In this document: one piece after another, positions 16,833 through 25,205 of the stretch | How the letters are laid out: every line of letters begins with the position of its first letter | How positions within the stretch are numbered: position 1 is the first letter of the stretch | Assembly: GCF_027853915.1 (NCBI RefSeq) | Contig: NZ_JAQGLA010000068.1 | Span: 1-43,689 of the forward strand | Length of the DNA stretch: 43,689 nucleotides | DNA from: Saccharopolyspora oryzae | GTDB lineage: Bacteria; Actinomycetota; Actinomycetes; Mycobacteriales; Pseudonocardiaceae | Reading direction: 5' to 3' | Notes under the pieces: model-generated | Databases searched by the model: none | Seen by the model: only the letters and a program-made list of their open reading frames with translations | Told to the model about the DNA's origin: nothing | Made by a program: the position numbers and the translations under genes

Positions 16833-17447
16833 ACGACGGCACCGGAATCCTCGTCCCACACCGGCCCAGCGATCCCGCGCGGTCAGGGCGGCGATGCGCT
16901 CTCCGTCGCGGCGCGGGAGATCTTCGCCGAGCGCGGCTACCACGGCGCGTCCATCCGGGACATCGCCAAGCGCGCCGGGTTGAGCCTCTCCGCGCTGTAC
17001 TACTGGCACTCCAGCAAGCAGGAGCTGTTCGCCGGGCTGATGGAGGACAGCGTCAACGACTACGTCCGCACCTGCGACGCGGCGCTGCACGCCTGCGGTG
17101 ACGATCCCGCCGAGCGGTTGCGCGCGCTCGTGCGCGCCACCGTGGACTACCGGGTGCGGCGGCGGGTGGAGAGCACCATCGCCGCTCGGGACGCCCGCAA
17201 CCTGGATCCGGTGCACGCGCAACGGCTCGCCGAGCTGCGGGAATCCGCGACGCGGCTGTTCCAGGACATCATCGACGACGGTGCGCGGTGCGGGCGGTTC
17301 CGCTGCGAGCACCCCGCCGAAGCGCGCCGCGCGATCCAGGCCGCGTGCAACGCGATCCCCCAGTGGTACGACCCGGAAGGCGACACCGACCCGGCCGAGC
17401 TCGCCGACCGCTACGTCACCATCGCCCTGCGCATCGTCGGTGCCTGA
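16830..17447 (+). CDS. TetR-family transcriptional regulator
   Basis: This is 205 residues starting at GTG 16830. The N-terminal helix-turn-helix reads ALSVAAREIFAERGYHGAS, then IRDIAKRAGLSLSALYYWHS and SKQELFAGLM, a textbook TetR DNA-binding domain. The C-terminal ligand domain (about residues 75-200) contains a QWYDPEG segment common in TetR regulators of acyl-CoA genes. It lies 51 bp after the acyl-CoA dehydrogenase operon and 59 bp before an MFS gene. It may control either, but no palindromic TetR operator was identified with confidence. Confidence 0.92.
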   Translation: MTTAPESSSHTGPAIPRGQGGDALSVAAREIFAERGYHGASIRDIAKRAGLSLSALYYWHSSKQELFAGLMEDSVNDYVRTCDAALHACGDDPAERLRALVRATVDYRVRRRVESTIAARDARNLDPVHAQRLAELRESATRLFQDIIDDGARCGRFRCEHPAEARRAIQAACNAIPQWYDPEGDTDPAELADRYVTIALRIVGA

Positions 17448-17468
17448 CACCGGGATTTCGCCTGCGCG

Positions 17469-17499
17469 TTGACCTCCAGTGCTGTGGAAGTCCTAGCGT
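17469..17499 (+). promoter_or_regulatory. MerR-type promoter (19-bp spacer with dyad) for the MFS gene
   Basis: TTGACC (17469-17474) and TAGCGT (17494-17499) are 19 bp apart, two more than the optimum. The spacer and its edges carry the dyad GACnTCCA-N6-TGGAnGTC. An overlong spacer spanned by a dyad is the hallmark of promoters twisted open by MerR-family activators. The -10 lies seven bases before the GTG at 17507, so the transcript would be leaderless. No MerR gene is in the window. Confidence 0.55.
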
Positions 17500-17506
17500 T
17501 CGTGGT

Positions 17507-18784
17507 GTGATCGAAGACCTCGGGACGGAACCCGCAAGCCCCGTGCGCCGGGTTCCCCGCGTGCTCCTGCCGTTCCGGCGCAGCGCCTACCGCAGGCTCT
17601 CCGCCGCGTTGTGCTTCACGCTGTTCACCACCGGTTTGTGGACCGTCGGGCAGGTCTGGGAGGTCGTGCGGATCGGTGGCGGCGCCAGCCAGCTCTCGTT
17701 CGTCGCCGCCGCGGCGTCGCTGGGCGCGCTGCTGCCCATGCTGCTCGGCGGCGCGGTCGCGGACCGGGTGGCGCAGAAGACGATCCTGCTCGTCGTGCAG
17801 GGCGTGCACTTCGCGCTGCTCACCACCGCGGCCGTGCTGTCGTTGACCGATCAGATGCAGCTGTGGCACCTGGTCGCGATCGGTTTCCTCGGTGGAACCG
17901 CGGTGGCGTTCTACTTCCCCGCCTATTCCGCCTGGCTGCCCTCGTTGCTGGCCGAGGACGAGCTCATGGCGGCCAACGGGTTCGAGGGCATGGTGCGCCC
18001 GAGCATCCAGCAGGCCGCTGGTCCCGCGCTCGGCAGCCTCATCATCACGGCTTTCGCGCCGGGCGCGGCGATGGCGGTGGCTGCGGTGCTGGCGTTCGCG
18101 GCCTGGTGCACGTTCTGGACCGTCCCGCGCACGCCGGTGCGCGGTGCCGAGGGGCCGGCTCGCGGTGTCTTCGCCGACATCGCCGAGGGTTTCCGGTACA
18201 TGCTGGCCACGCGGTGGTTGGTCGCTTCGCTGGCCTTCGCCTCGCTCATGGTGATGGTGATGATGGGGCCGTTGCAGGTCGTGCTGCCGTTCCTCATCAA
18301 GGACCGCCTCGGCGGTGGTGCCGGGGAGCACGCGCTGGTGCTGGCCACGTGGGGAATCGGTGGTGCGGTCGGATCGCTGGTGATGGGCTCGCTGCGGATG
18401 CCCCGCCGCTACCTGACCACCTTGCTCGGGTTGTGGGGTGTGGCGGGCCTGCCGCTGTTGGCGGTTGCCGCCGCCAAGGAGATCTGGGTGGTCACCGCGG
18501 CGGCCTTCTTCGTCGGTGCGCTGTTCTCCAGCCCGATGGTGCTGTGGGGCACGCTGCTGCAGCGCCGGGTGCCGCCGCAGCTGCTCGGCCGGATCACCAG
18601 CCTGGACTTCTTCGTGTCCATCGCGTTCCTGCCGCTGTCGATGGCCGTCGCCGGGCCGGTCTCCGAAGCGATCGGCACGCAGGCGACGTTCGTCGTGGCC
18701 GGGATCGTCCCGCTGATCGCCGCGGTGGTGGCCGTCGTGCTGGGCCGGTTGCCCGCCGACGAGATCGCGCACCCGCTCGACTAG
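17507..18784 (+). CDS. MFS transporter, MFS_3 / EntS-like exporter
   Basis: This 425-residue integral membrane protein has about 12 hydrophobic segments (LSAALCFTLFTTGLWTVGQV, ALLPMLLGGAVADRVAQKT, ...). GGAVADRVAQKT matches the conserved loop 2-3 motif of the major facilitator superfamily. FPAYSAWLPSLLAEDELMAANGF is characteristic of the MFS_3 / enterobactin-exporter-like group, which is mostly efflux. The long central loop AEGPARGVFADIAEGFRYM is also typical. It is not preceded by a ribosome site, and a MerR-type promoter is predicted just upstream. It is likely an inducible drug or metabolite exporter. It converges with the AtuA-family gene, sharing the palindromic stop CTAG. Confidence 0.9.
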   Translation: MIEDLGTEPASPVRRVPRVLLPFRRSAYRRLSAALCFTLFTTGLWTVGQVWEVVRIGGGASQLSFVAAAASLGALLPMLLGGAVADRVAQKTILLVVQGVHFALLTTAAVLSLTDQMQLWHLVAIGFLGGTAVAFYFPAYSAWLPSLLAEDELMAANGFEGMVRPSIQQAAGPALGSLIITAFAPGAAMAVAAVLAFAAWCTFWTVPRTPVRGAEGPARGVFADIAEGFRYMLATRWLVASLAFASLMVMVMMGPLQVVLPFLIKDRLGGGAGEHALVLATWGIGGAVGSLVMGSLRMPRRYLTTLLGLWGVAGLPLLAVAAAKEIWVVTAAAFFVGALFSSPMVLWGTLLQRRVPPQLLGRITSLDFFVSIAFLPLSMAVAGPVSEAIGTQATFVVAGIVPLIAAVVAVVLGRLPADEIAHPLD

Positions 18785-20535
18785 TCCAGCAGTTCCACCG
18801 GGACGTCGACGTGGCGGGCGCGGAGGAACTCGCCGACCGCTTTGCCGATCGGGTCGACGCGCAGGTTGCTCGAACCGCCGGTGCCCAGCAGTCCGCGCAG
18901 GACGAAGTGCACCGCCCGAAGGTGCGGGAACTCGTGCCGGACGACGTCGAGGTCCTTGGCCTCCGGCATCAGCCGCCGCAGCTCCTCGGTGCTGAGCAGG
19001 TCGCGCAGCCACGGCCAGGCCTCCGGGTCTGCCACCCACAGGCCGACGTTGCTGTTGCCGCCCTTGTCGCCGCTGCGCGCGTGCGCGAGGCGGCCGAGCG
19101 GGACGCGGCGGGTTTCGCCCGGTGCCACCGGTCCTGGCTCCGGGTGCTGCGGTTGGCTCGGCTGTTCGGTGGCCGGTGGTGGGGCGATCGGGATCCGGGT
19201 GCCGTCGTCGAGCACCGCCTCGTGCGGGACCGCGTCGATCGCCAGCAACGACGGCCAGTAGTCGATGCGCGGTTTCGGCGAGCTGGACTGGCGGGCCGCG
19301 TTGTCGGTGTAGAAGCCGGGGATGCTGGACAGGAACAGCTCGCCGATCCCCTCGGCCAGCCGTGCCAGGGGTTCCCGGTGGGCGGCGGTGGCCATGATGC
19401 GGACCTGGACGGTGGCGTCCCACTGGCGTTCGGGGTCCTCGGCAGCGGTGCCGAGCGCGCTCACGTCGAGTTCGGCGTCCACCCCGGCCAGCAGCGCTTC
19501 GGCCTGGGCGCGGATCAGCTCGACCTTCTCCCCGATGTCCAGGCCGGTGGCGTAGACGCTGATGACGATCTGGTGGCCGATCGGGGCGAACACCGCGACC
19601 TTGGTGGTCGGGGGCGGTGGGGAGCCGGTGGTCCCGGAGATCTCCACCCGGTCCGGTGCGAGCTGCCGCAGCCGCACGGTGTCCAGGTGCGCGGTCACGT
19701 CCGGGTTGAGGTAGTGCGGGCCCTGGATCTCGTAGACCAGCTGGGCCGTCACGGTGTCGGTGGTGACCGCCCCGCCGTCGCCGGCGTGCTTGGTGATCAC
19801 GGTGGTGCCGTCGGCGGCGATCTCGGCGACCGGGAAGCCCGGCGCGACCATCCCCGGCACCTGGGTGAACCCGGAGAAGTTCCCGCCGACCGCGTGCGGA
19901 CCGCATTCGATGACGTGCCCGGCCACCACCGCGGCGGCCAGCTCGTCCCAGTCGTCGGTGCGCCAGCCGTGCCACCACGCCGCCGGGCCCGCGGTCAGCG
20001 ACGCGTCGGTGACCCGGCCGCACACCACGACGTCCGCCCCTTCGCGCAGCGCGGCGGCGATGCCCCACCCGCCGAGGTAGGCGTTGGCGGCGATGGGCCG
20101 GTGGCCCCAGTCCGCCAGCGGCGCTCCGCTGTCCAGGCTCGGCATCGCGTGCCCGGCGGCCTGCAGATCATCCACTGTGGACAGGATGTTGTCGCCTTCG
20201 ACGTGCGCGACCCGCAGCGCCGCACCGCTCTCGGCGATCATCGCGCGCACCGCCCCGGCCAGCCCGGCCGGGTTGAACCCGCCGGCGTTGACCACCACCT
20301 TGGTACCGCGTTCGGCCAGCTCCGCGAGGTGCGGGCGGAGCTGGTCGAGGAAGTACTCGACGTAGCCCTTCGACGGGTCGCTGCGGTGCCGGGCAGCCAG
20401 CATCGCGAGGGTGAACTCGGCGAGGTAGTCGCCGATCAGCACGTCGCACGGGTCACCGGCCATCGCCTCGTCCAAGGCGCTGCGCCGATCGCCCAGGTAG
20501 CCGGAGAAACCACCGATCCGGATCGCCCGCGTCAT
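18781..20535 (-). CDS. AtuA-family protein (acyclic terpene utilization, DUF1446)
   Basis: This is 584 residues from ATG 20535. The long N-terminal AtuA domain (about 4-450) shows IGGFSGYLGDR, CDVLIGDYLAEFTLAML, VVNAGGFNPAG, VCGRVTDASLTAGPA and HAVGGNFSGF. A C-terminal ferredoxin-fold-like AtuA partner domain (about 480-580) starts LGRLAHARSGDKGGNSNVG. In Pseudomonas, AtuA is required for citronellol and geraniol breakdown, but its reaction is not established, and the family is widespread in operons for branched or cyclic acids. It is the last gene of the four-gene SMP-30 operon. Its stop codon shares CTAG with the convergent MFS gene. Confidence 0.88.
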   Translation of the reverse strand: MTRAIRIGGFSGYLGDRRSALDEAMAGDPCDVLIGDYLAEFTLAMLAARHRSDPSKGYVEYFLDQLRPHLAELAERGTKVVVNAGGFNPAGLAGAVRAMIAESGAALRVAHVEGDNILSTVDDLQAAGHAMPSLDSGAPLADWGHRPIAANAYLGGWGIAAALREGADVVVCGRVTDASLTAGPAAWWHGWRTDDWDELAAAVVAGHVIECGPHAVGGNFSGFTQVPGMVAPGFPVAEIAADGTTVITKHAGDGGAVTTDTVTAQLVYEIQGPHYLNPDVTAHLDTVRLRQLAPDRVEISGTTGSPPPPTTKVAVFAPIGHQIVISVYATGLDIGEKVELIRAQAEALLAGVDAELDVSALGTAAEDPERQWDATVQVRIMATAAHREPLARLAEGIGELFLSSIPGFYTDNAARQSSSPKPRIDYWPSLLAIDAVPHEAVLDDGTRIPIAPPPATEQPSQPQHPEPGPVAPGETRRVPLGRLAHARSGDKGGNSNVGLWVADPEAWPWLRDLLSTEELRRLMPEAKDLDVVRHEFPHLRAVHFVLRGLLGTGGSSNLRVDPIGKAVGEFLRARHVDVPVELLD

Positions 20536-20562
20536 CTTCTCGCCTCCACGTCGAGTCGCTGT

Positions 20563-21591
20563 TCACACCAGACCGAGGTCCTGCACCGCCTGCCAGGCCG
20601 ATCGGGCCTGCCGCAGTTCGTCCTTCGCCCGGTCTTCGGCGTCGTATCCGTCGTCGCCCATCACCCCGGCCAGGTAGCGGGCCCGCACCCCGGCCGTGAT
20701 GCAGCACGACCGCCAGCGCTGGAACGCCACGTAGTACGGCAGGTCCGACACGTCGCGACCGGTCAGCGCCGCGTAGCGGTCGACCAGTTCGGTCCGGCCG
20801 GGGAATCCGGGCTCGGCGGTGGGGCCCGGGGTGACCGCCGGTGCGTCGTCGCCGGGCTGCGCCCACGACGCCACCAGCCAGCCGAGGTCGGCCAGCGGAT
20901 CGCCCAGGGTGGCCAGCTCCCAGTCGAAGACGGCCAGCACCTCGCCGTCCGGCGCGTACGACAGGTTCCCGGGCCGGAAATCGCCGTGCACGATCCCGGT
21001 GCCCTGCTCGGGCACGTTGGCCGCCAAGGCGTCGTGCACTGCGTCCAGCAGCGCCAAGTCCGGGGCGCCCGACTGGTGCACCTGCCGCTGCCAGCGGTGG
21101 AGCTGCCGCAGCACGTAGCCCTCGCGGCGAGCGGTGCCGCCCAGCCCGACCGCGTCCGGGTCGACGGTGTGCAGCGCCGCCATGCACTCCACGGTCGCCA
21201 GCCCGGCCCTCCTGCGGGCCTGCGGTGAGAACGCCTCGACCGCGGCCGCATCGGCCAGCACGGTGCCGTCGACGAAGCCCATCACGTAGAACTCGGCACC
21301 GGTCACCTCCGCGTCGGCGCAGTAGGCCAACGGCTCCGGCACCGGGACGGCCGTGTCGTGCAGGGCGGAGATGGAGCGCCACTCCCGGCTCATGTCGTGG
21401 GCGGTGCTGAGGACTCCACCGGTGGGCGGCCGGCGCAGCGCTCGCACCACGCCGTCCGCATCGGTCACCCGGTAGGTCAGGTTGGACCGGCCGCCGGAGA
21501 TCAGCGAGAACTCGACCGGCGCGCGCAGCCCGGGCACGTTCTCGCGCAGCCAGCGCTCGGTCGGATCCGGGTCTATCCCGCGGAGTTCCAC
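20563..21591 (-). CDS. APH-like phosphotransferase family protein
   Basis: This 342-residue protein has an aminoglycoside-phosphotransferase / ACAD10-type kinase fold. FSLISGGRSNLTYRV is the nucleotide-binding loop. VHGDFRPGNL (H202, D204, N209) is the Brenner catalytic motif, and VFDWE (D223) supplies the metal ligand. In bacterial fatty-acid operons such proteins are thought to phosphorylate hydroxyacyl-CoA groups ahead of elimination, as with human ACAD10/11. That role is an inference here, supported by the neighbouring acyl-CoA synthetase two bases upstream. Antibiotic resistance is less likely. The start is GTG 21591. Confidence 0.88.
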   Translation of the reverse strand: MELRGIDPDPTERWLRENVPGLRAPVEFSLISGGRSNLTYRVTDADGVVRALRRPPTGGVLSTAHDMSREWRSISALHDTAVPVPEPLAYCADAEVTGAEFYVMGFVDGTVLADAAAVEAFSPQARRRAGLATVECMAALHTVDPDAVGLGGTARREGYVLRQLHRWQRQVHQSGAPDLALLDAVHDALAANVPEQGTGIVHGDFRPGNLSYAPDGEVLAVFDWELATLGDPLADLGWLVASWAQPGDDAPAVTPGPTAEPGFPGRTELVDRYAALTGRDVSDLPYYVAFQRWRSCCITAGVRARYLAGVMGDDGYDAEDRAKDELRQARSAWQAVQDLGLV

Positions 21592-21592
21592 G

Positions 21593-23251
21593 TCAGGCTC
21601 CGATGTGGTCGCGCAGCTGGCGCTTGAGGACCTTGCCGGTCGGGGTGCGCGGCAGCGGGTCGGGGCGGACCACCACGTGGGCCGGGACCTTGAACGCCGC
21701 CAGCCGCGCTGCGACGTGCTCCTGCAGCTCCGCGGGCTCGACCGGGGTCCGCAGGTTCACCACGGCCGCCACCTCCTCCCCCAGCTTCGGGTGCGGCAGC
21801 CCGATGACCGCGCAGTCGAGCACTGCCGGGTGCTCGAACAGCGCCGCCTCGACCTCCGCGCAGTAGACGTTCTCGCCGCCCCGGATCACCACGTCCTTGA
21901 GCCGGTCGACCACGTGCACCCAGCCGTCCTCGACATACCCGAGGTCGCCGGTGCGGAACCAGCCGTCGACGAACGATTCCGCGGTGGCCTGCGGGTTGTT
22001 CCAGTAGCCGCGCACGATGTTCGGCCCGCGGAACCAGAGCTCACCGATCTCGCCGTCGGCCACCTCGTCACTGGTCGCCGGGTCCACGACGCGCAGATCC
22101 GCGCCCGGGACGCACCGGCCTACGCTGTCCGCGCGGGCGAGGTAGTAGCTGCCCGCGTTGCTCACCACCGCCGAAGTCGTCTCGGTCAGGCCGTAGCCGT
22201 TGGCCGGTGCGACGCCCGTGCCCAGGGCGTCGATGCGGTGCACGAGGTCCGGCGGGACCGGCGCGCCGCCCATGTTGACGCCGTCCAGCTTCCGCACGGC
22301 TTCGCCCTGCTCGACGAGATCGCGCATCACGGTCGGCACCCCGGCCGCGGTGGTCAGTCCTTCGTCGAGGATCAGCCGGGCCGCGACCTCCCGGTCCCAG
22401 CGGTACGTGGTGGCCAGCTTCGCCCCGGACAGCGTGGCGAAGTACATCGTGGTGAGCCCGGCGATGTGGAACATCGGGAACGTCAGCAGCACACCTGGTT
22501 GCGGCGCGTCAGGATCGCCCAGCGGTGGGAAGACCCCGTCGTTGGCCAGTGCGGCGTGCACCCGGCGGGCCACCACCGTGTTGAGCAGGTTCGTGCAGTG
22601 GTTGCGGTGCGTGGCGACCGCGCCCTTGGGACGGCCCGTGGTGCCGGAGGTGTACATGATCGTCGCGTCGTCGTCCGGGCTGATGTCCACGTCCGGCAGC
22701 TCGGCGCGCTCCGGCAGCGATGCCACGAGCTCGGCCCACGCGCGCACGCCGGGCGCCGGTGTTCCGCCCCGGACCTCCACGGTCGGGATCTCGCGATCGA
22801 TCAGCGCCGTCCGCTCGGCGTCGGCGAACACCAGCTTCGCGCCGGAGTCGGTCAGCCCGTAGCGCAGCTCGGCGTCGGTCCACCAGGCGTTGAGCGGGAC
22901 CGCGACCAGCCCAGCGGCCTGGATCGCGAAGAAGACCACCGGCCACTCCGGGAAGTTGCGCATCGCGATGGCGACCCGGTCACCGCTGCTCAGCCCGTAC
23001 TCCTCGCGCAGGCAGCGGGCGAGCCCGGCCACCAGCCGGAAGTGCTCGGCGAAGCTGCACCGGAAGTCCTCGTAGACCAGGAACTCCCGGTCGCCGTAGC
23101 CGCTGCTGAACAGCACCACGTCGCGCAGCGTCGCCGGGCCCCCGGTGTAGACGCGCATCGGGATGCCGCCGACGTCCTGCTCGACGATCTCGAAATCGCC
23201 GCCCGGCCCGATGAGTTCGGTCAGCAACCGCTCCCGCAGGTCCTCCGCCAT
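21593..23251 (-). CDS. AMP-forming acyl-CoA synthetase (FadD/CaiC-like)
   Basis: This 552-residue ANL-superfamily enzyme activates a carboxylic acid to acyl-CoA through an acyl-adenylate. YTSGTTGRPKGA is the P-loop (A3). GYGLTETTS (A5), WFRTGDLGYVEDGWVHVVDR (A7/A8) and the catalytic lysine in PRTPTGKVLKRQL (A10) are all present. The ATG at 23251 shares a base with the SMP-30 stop (TGATG), so translation is coupled. Substrate specificity cannot be read from the sequence. The operon (lactonase, ligase, kinase-like protein, AtuA) suggests an acid freed from a lactone or terpenoid. Confidence 0.93.
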   Translation of the reverse strand: MAEDLRERLLTELIGPGGDFEIVEQDVGGIPMRVYTGGPATLRDVVLFSSGYGDREFLVYEDFRCSFAEHFRLVAGLARCLREEYGLSSGDRVAIAMRNFPEWPVVFFAIQAAGLVAVPLNAWWTDAELRYGLTDSGAKLVFADAERTALIDREIPTVEVRGGTPAPGVRAWAELVASLPERAELPDVDISPDDDATIMYTSGTTGRPKGAVATHRNHCTNLLNTVVARRVHAALANDGVFPPLGDPDAPQPGVLLTFPMFHIAGLTTMYFATLSGAKLATTYRWDREVAARLILDEGLTTAAGVPTVMRDLVEQGEAVRKLDGVNMGGAPVPPDLVHRIDALGTGVAPANGYGLTETTSAVVSNAGSYYLARADSVGRCVPGADLRVVDPATSDEVADGEIGELWFRGPNIVRGYWNNPQATAESFVDGWFRTGDLGYVEDGWVHVVDRLKDVVIRGGENVYCAEVEAALFEHPAVLDCAVIGLPHPKLGEEVAAVVNLRTPVEPAELQEHVAARLAAFKVPAHVVVRPDPLPRTPTGKVLKRQLRDHIGA

Positions 23252-24180
23252 CAAGCCCTCCTCGGCGCGTGGTTGAGCTCCAGTCCGGGGCAGTGCCACT
23301 CCATCTCGTAGAGGATTCCCCAGCCGGACGAGGTGATGTAGGCGGTGCGCAGGTCCGGACCGCCGAAGCAGATGTTGGTGACGTGCGCGTCGTGGCGGGG
23401 CGGTTTGAGCACGTCCTTGAGCTCGCCGTCCGGGCTGAGCACGCTGATGCCACCGGTGATCAGCGTCGCCACGCACACGTTGCCCTCGGAATCCACCGCG
23501 AGCGAGTCCAGCAGCTGGTAGCCGGGGAAGCCGTGCAGCAGCGCGGCGCCGGCGGGTCCGTTCCCGGTGCGGCGCAAGCGCCCCGGGCCTTCGACGTCCC
23601 AGTACCAGACGCGGCCGGTGGAGGTCTCCGCGACGTAGATCCGCTCGCCGTCCGGGGACAGCCCGACGCCGTTGGCCTCGGTCAGCGGGTAGGCGATCTC
23701 CTCGATGCGGCTGCCGTCGGGGGTCGCGTAGTAGAGCCCGCCGCGGTCGGTGTCGCGGGGCCGCCGCTTGCCCAGGTCGGTGAAGTAGAAGCCGCCTTCG
23801 GCGTCGAAGACGATGTCGTTGGGGCCGCGCAGCCCGCGACCTCCGACCTCGGCGTAGAGGTCGGTGACGGTGCCGTCCATCGTGACGCGCTGGATCCGGC
23901 CGCCGGTGTAGTCGTACGGCTGCATCCCCGGGACGTCGCGGCCGCGGATGTCCAGCCACTCGAAACCGCCGTTGTTGCACACGTACACCGCACCGTCCGG
24001 GCCGATCGCGGCCCCGTTCGGACCACCGCCGCAGTCGGCTACCACCGACACCTCACCGCCGGGACCGACCTTCGACAGGGTGCCGCGCTTGATCTCCACC
24101 AGCAGCACGGATCCGTCGGGGAGCGCCACCGGCCCTTCCGGGAACTGCAGTCCCGAGGCGATCTGCCGCATCTCGGTCAT
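23251..24180 (-). CDS. SMP-30/gluconolactonase family protein
   Basis: This 309-residue six-bladed beta-propeller has metal-ligand candidates at E15 (QFPEGPV), the asparagines of RGPNDIVFD and EANGVGLS, and the aspartate of LLDSLAVDSEGN, matching the Glu-Asn-Asp Ca/Zn site of the family. Members hydrolyse lactones or phosphotriesters. There is no signal peptide, so it is cytosolic. The ATG at 24180 is preceded by AGAGGAG. It is the first gene of a four-gene operon with the acyl-CoA synthetase, APH-like protein and AtuA-family protein. Opening a lactone to give the acid used by the next enzyme is a reasonable inference. Confidence 0.9.
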   Translation of the reverse strand: MTEMRQIASGLQFPEGPVALPDGSVLLVEIKRGTLSKVGPGGEVSVVADCGGGPNGAAIGPDGAVYVCNNGGFEWLDIRGRDVPGMQPYDYTGGRIQRVTMDGTVTDLYAEVGGRGLRGPNDIVFDAEGGFYFTDLGKRRPRDTDRGGLYYATPDGSRIEEIAYPLTEANGVGLSPDGERIYVAETSTGRVWYWDVEGPGRLRRTGNGPAGAALLHGFPGYQLLDSLAVDSEGNVCVATLITGGISVLSPDGELKDVLKPPRHDAHVTNICFGGPDLRTAYITSSGWGILYEMEWHCPGLELNHAPRRA

Positions 24181-24279
24181 GGTGCTCCTCTTCCAGATTG
24201 TCCACAGTGGATGTTGAGCGCTGCGAGAACCTGATCGGTGACATTAGGCTCGATCGCGCGGCGAGCACAAGGGACGTCC

Positions 24280-24309
24280 TTGACGCCACGTGAGAAGCCG
24301 CCATAGCGT
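24280..24309 (+). promoter_or_regulatory. Promoter of crotonase 2
   Basis: TTGACG (24280-24285) and TAGCGT (24304-24309) are 18 bp apart. They lie about 37 bases before the GTG of the crotonase, which has its own TGGAGG ribosome site. It is in the divergent gap shared with the SMP-30 operon. Confidence 0.5.
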
Positions 24310-24345
24310 TCGAAAATCCTTGGCGCACCGCACTCTGGAGGTTCC

Positions 24346-25167
24346 GTGACCACAACGGCCGAGCAGCGGGTCAGCTGCACCACCACCGACGGCGTGGCGG
24401 ACGTGCGGATGAGCCGGCCGGACAAGCTCAACGCGCTGGACCAGGCGATGTTCGACGCGCTCGTGGCCACCGGCCTGCGACTGCGCGAGGACCCCGCGGT
24501 GCGGGCCGTGGTCCTCTCCGGCGAGGGCCGGGCCTTCTGCGCGGGACTGGACTTCGGCAACTTCGCGAAGATGGCCGACGGCGGCCGGTCCTTCGAACGC
24601 CGCGCGGCGACCACCGAACCGGTCGGCCCGGCCGAAGCCCGCGGCCAGCAAGCGGCCCACGTCTGGGCGACGATCCCGGTCCCGGTGATCGCCGCGGTGC
24701 ACGGGGTGGCCTTCGGCGGCGGCCTCCAGATCGCGCTGGGCGCCGACATCCGCCTGGTGGCCGCCGATGCGCGGCTGTCGGTGATGGAGATCAAGTGGGG
24801 CCTGGCCCCGGACATGACCGGCACCCAGGTCCTCCCGGAACTGGTGGGCCGGGACGTGGCCAAGGAACTGACCTTCACCGGCCGCGTCGTCAGCGGTACC
24901 GAAGCGGCCGACCTCGGCCTGGCCACCCGCGTCGAGGCCGATCCGCTGGCCGCAGCGCTGGAGCTGGCCCGCGAGATCGCCGCCAAGAGCCCGGACGCGA
25001 TCCGCCACTCCAAGCGCCTGCTCGACATGGCCGGGCGCGCCACCCTCGCCGAGGGCTTCGCGGCCGAGCAGGAAGCGATCCGGGCCCTCATCGGCAGCCC
25101 CAACCAGACCGAAGCGGTCAAGGCCAACCTCGACGAGCGCACTCCGCACTTCACCGATCCCACCTGA
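24346..25167 (+). CDS. Enoyl-CoA hydratase/isomerase family protein (crotonase 2, dienoyl-CoA-isomerase-like site)
   Basis: This is 273 residues from GTG 24346, with TGGAGG eight bases before. It has a crotonase fold with the oxyanion segment GRAFCAGLDFGNF and VHGVAFGGGLQIALGADIRL. The positions of the two hydratase glutamates are Q128 and E148, and D156 lies eight residues after E148. In rat dienoyl-CoA isomerase the catalytic set is D176, E196 and D204, so E148 and D156 match the last two. An isomerase acting on unsaturated acyl-CoAs is therefore more likely than a hydratase. It is monocistronic and converges on crotonase 3. Confidence 0.9.
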   Translation: MTTTAEQRVSCTTTDGVADVRMSRPDKLNALDQAMFDALVATGLRLREDPAVRAVVLSGEGRAFCAGLDFGNFAKMADGGRSFERRAATTEPVGPAEARGQQAAHVWATIPVPVIAAVHGVAFGGGLQIALGADIRLVAADARLSVMEIKWGLAPDMTGTQVLPELVGRDVAKELTFTGRVVSGTEAADLGLATRVEADPLAAALELAREIAAKSPDAIRHSKRLLDMAGRATLAEGFAAEQEAIRALIGSPNQTEAVKANLDERTPHFTDPT

Positions 25168-25205
25168 CCCTCCTCCACGATCGCGTCCCGGCGAACCCCG
25201 CTCGA

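Noticed and set aside
20563..21591. Aminoglycoside resistance gene
   Set aside because: The Brenner motif is shared by many small-molecule kinases. The operon setting with an acyl-CoA synthetase and AtuA favours a metabolic role.
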